64,000 nt of DNA from Acidobacteriota bacterium (GTDB lineage Bacteria > Acidobacteriota > Terriglobia > Terriglobales > Acidobacteriaceae): positions 1-64,000 of the forward strand of contig JAJYVU010000003.1 of NCBI GenBank assembly GCA_021791875.1, given 5' to 3'. This document shows, one piece after another, positions 62,386-64,000 of this stretch. Under the pieces are notes generated by a model. That model did no database searches. It was not told the DNA's origin and saw nothing but the letters and a program-made list of their open reading frames with translations. Position 1 is the first letter of the stretch. Every line of letters starts with the position of its first letter. The position numbers and the translations under genes are program-made.

Positions 62386-62489
62386 ATGGTCAAGGTCCAA
62401 ACCACCGCATCAGGCTTCTTCTAGAACCGGCCGGGAAAATCCCGCGCCCTAGGCAGGTCAAACAAAGCTGGAGGCTCAGAGCGAAACCC

Positions 62490-62723
62490 CTACTCCCCGG
62501 CCAGCAAAGCCGTCAGCCGGTCGGGATCGAACCCGATCATCACTTCCTCGCCCACCACCAGCGTCGGTGTCGAGCGGCTGTTCAGTTCCAGCAGCTCATC
62601 CAGCGCCGCCGGATCGGCCTGCACATCTTTATACTCAAACGGCACGTTGCGGGATTGCAAAAATGCCTTCGCCGCAAAACACGGCGGGCATCCGGGCTGG
62701 CTGTAAAGGATCACACGTTTCAT
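62490..62723 (-). CDS. Glutaredoxin-like protein
   Basis: 77 residues. A glutaredoxin/NrdH-type thioredoxin fold with the active site CPPC (YSQPGCPPCFAAKAFL), the cis-Pro segment RSTPTLVVGEEVMIGFD and the typical C-terminal helix. A small thiol-disulfide reductase of the cytoplasm. ATG 62723 has AGAGAG upstream; an ATG at 62744 is in frame. It lies downstream of the penicillin-binding protein gene on the same strand, 87 nt away. Confidence 0.88.
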   Translation of the reverse strand: MKRVILYSQPGCPPCFAAKAFLQSRNVPFEYKDVQADPAALDELLELNSRSTPTLVVGEEVMIGFDPDRLTALLAGE

Positions 62724-62810
62724 CGCTCTCTTTGGATTCGCCAACCTGCCGCGGGATTCATCCTCTCGCTCCGCGACGATGAGAATCTGGCGCGGCGCCT
62801 CGCAAGCCGA

Positions 62811-64000
62811 TCACTGCACTCGCACCGGTTTGGCAGCAGCCGCCACTGCAAGGCCGCGCGCAGCCGATGCCCCGCCCGGAAACAACTCATTCGGATGTCC
62901 CGCAATCGCCGCCTTCATGAAATCCGTCCAGATCGGCAACGCCGCCCGCGCACCCGTCTCGCCCTCGCCCAGTGACTTCCGGCTGTCATAGCCCATCCAC
63001 ACGCCGCACGTCGTCGACGGTGAAAACCCCACGAACCACGCATCGGTAAAGTTGTTCGTCGTCCCCGTCTTTCCACCTAGCGGATGATGCAAGCCCTCCA
63101 CTGCCGCGCCCGTCCCATGCTCGATCACGTCCTCGAACATCGTCATCATGATTCGAGCCGTCTTCGGGCGGATCACCTCGCTCACTTCAGGATCTGGTTG
63201 CCACAACGGAACCCCATCCGCCGTCGTCACGCTTCGGATCAGGTGCGGCCCAATCCGAATCCCGTCATCCGGAAACACGGAGTAAGCCGAAACCTGTTCC
63301 TCCAGGCTGATGCCAACCGCCCCCAGCGCAACCGGCAGAAACGCCGGAATCGGGCTTGTCACTCCAAACCGGTGAGCCAGCGCAATCACCTTCTCGATCC
63401 CCACCCGGTCAGCCAGCTTCAACGCGGGAATATTCCTTGAGTCCGCGAACGCATGCATCACCGTAATGCTCCCCTCGAATCGGTGGTCGTAGTTGCGCGG
63501 CACGTACGACCCGAACGACACCGGCGTGTCCATCACATGGTCCTCTGGCAGAATCCCATCCTGAACCGCCGCCGTGTAGACATATGCCTTGAATGACGAG
63601 CCCGTCTGCCGCCGCGCCTGCGTCGCCCGGTTGAACTCGGACAGGTTGTAGTCCCGCCCGCCAACCATCGCCAGCACCCCGCCCGTCGCGTTATCGATCG
63701 CCAGCAGCGCCGCCTGCACTCCCGTGTCTTCCGCCAGTCGGCCAGTCAGCTCTCTACCGTCATCCCCCGTCAGATGAACATAGATAATGTCGCCCACCCG
63801 CAGAAACCCTCTCGCATCGCGAAATCCCGTCCACGCCCAATCCGGCGGCCGCAGCACCAGACTCCGACTGCCAATCCGCGCCGTCACCTGCGACGGTTCA
63901 ACAGCCATCACCACCGCATGTATCCAAGCACCCGGCGCCGCGGGCCTCGACCAGTCCGGGTGGCGAAACGCCTGGATACTCATTCCCGCGTCCAGCACAT
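62811..64000 (-). CDS. Class A penicillin-binding protein, C-terminal part (window edge)
   Basis: About 397 visible residues; the N-terminal part, expected to hold the glycosyltransferase domain, lies outside the window. The transpeptidase domain shows Ser-x-x-Lys (TGSSFKAYVY), Ser-Arg-Asn (SRNIPAL) and Lys-Thr-Gly (GGKTGTTN), so it cross-links peptidoglycan in the periplasm. An OB-like region (EPSQVTARIGSRSLVLRPPD) precedes it, as in PBP1A-like enzymes. It ends in an Ala-rich tail (GGASAARGLAVAAAAKPV). Glutaredoxin is downstream. Confidence 0.92.
   Translation of the reverse strand, partial: VLDAGMSIQAFRHPDWSRPAAPGAWIHAVVMAVEPSQVTARIGSRSLVLRPPDWAWTGFRDARGFLRVGDIIYVHLTGDDGRELTGRLAEDTGVQAALLAIDNATGGVLAMVGGRDYNLSEFNRATQARRQTGSSFKAYVYTAAVQDGILPEDHVMDTPVSFGSYVPRNYDHRFEGSITVMHAFADSRNIPALKLADRVGIEKVIALAHRFGVTSPIPAFLPVALGAVGISLEEQVSAYSVFPDDGIRIGPHLIRSVTTADGVPLWQPDPEVSEVIRPKTARIMMTMFEDVIEHGTGAAVEGLHHPLGGKTGTTNNFTDAWFVGFSPSTTCGVWMGYDSRKSLGEGETGARAALPIWTDFMKAAIAGHPNELFPGGASAARGLAVAAAAKPVRVQ

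Larger units (their letters stand above)
62032..62489. other. Intergenic region of 458 bp with element copy 2 and an IS-like end
   Basis: Contains the structured element at 62104-62330 with a strong terminator, and a 52-bp IS-end-like sequence at 62334-62385. Bases 62386-62489 show nothing recognisable. No gene seen. Confidence 0.6.

Noticed and set aside
1-64000. CRISPR arrays, rRNA, tRNA, prophage or toxin-antitoxin systems
   Set aside because: I found no regularly spaced repeats, no tRNA-like cloverleaf with a GGTTCGAATCC-type arm, no rRNA and no phage structural genes. A tRNAscan-SE/CRISPR search would settle this.

Overview
The window comes from a high-GC, Gram-negative bacterium. It most resembles a member of the Acidobacteria (Terriglobia/Acidobacteriaceae type). 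The support is: an LPS gene (kdsB); a TonB-dependent receptor with an N-terminal carboxypeptidase-regulatory-like domain; a TonB-like protein; very large secreted proteins built from Asp-box and HYDIN/ASPM-type Ig repeats; short dispersed palindromic intergenic repeats; and many secreted enzymes. This is inference from family content; no rRNA is present. I see no prophage, CRISPR array, rRNA or tRNA. About 50 genes are present, mostly chromosomal housekeeping, envelope and metabolism genes, and I see no integrated genomic island.

Layout. 0-9.4 kb: an aldo/keto reductase preceded by a histone-H1-like reading frame, a PilZ protein with an atypical NarL-type regulator, an MFS carrier, kdsB, acs and small membrane proteins. 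9.6-16.4 kb: a structured intergenic element, gatC-gatA, and a 1505-residue Asp-box/Ig protein. 16.6-23.5 kb: class II photolyase, aldehyde dehydrogenase, AlkA-type glycosylase, a GH57/DUF3536 glycosidase and a DUF1648 membrane protein. 23.6-32.9 kb: Rieske oxygenase, secreted thioredoxin-fold protein, YihY-like protein, pyruvate kinase, mutL, a winged-helix protein with a long Arg/Gly/Lys-rich tail, and cmk.

32.8-37.1 kb (minus strand): a tightly coupled five-gene operon of ECF sigma factor, zinc-finger anti-sigma factor, B-box/LiaI-type membrane protein, small LiaI-type membrane protein and a DUF4097 protein. An ECF-type promoter (GGAACC-N16-CGTAAG) lies directly in front. It looks like a self-regulated envelope-stress module and is the most coherent multi-gene system here.

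37.2-50.8 kb: glgC, two small conserved-looking proteins, methylmalonyl-CoA mutase large subunit, a rhodanese, a secreted HSL-type esterase, a second MFS carrier, a VTT membrane protein with a MoaB/Mog protein, a TonB-like/small membrane/miaA/polytopic membrane series, and a small Ig-repeat membrane protein. 50.9-64 kb: kbl, an ICMT/DUF1295-type protein, an M13 peptidase with a candidate small RNA in its leader, a DUF6599-like protein, an EmrB-type exporter, the TonB-dependent receptor, a second copy of the structured intergenic element, a probable insertion-sequence end, a glutaredoxin and the C-terminal part of a class A penicillin-binding protein.

Most notable for follow-up: (1) the ECF/LiaI/DUF4097 operon and its promoter; (2) a candidate sRNA at about 55.28-55.37 kb with promoter, CCUCC-presenting hairpin and terminator; (3) two paralogous intergenic elements 52 kb apart with covarying hairpins; (4) two palindromic repeat families with arm covariation; (5) a shared C-terminal 'Ig, two hydrophobic segments, Cys-Gly, beta tail' architecture in two otherwise different surface proteins; (6) -10-like hexamers 6-12 nt before several ATGs that lack a Shine-Dalgarno, suggesting leaderless mRNAs; (7) an H1-like frame that runs uninterrupted into the aldo/keto reductase.
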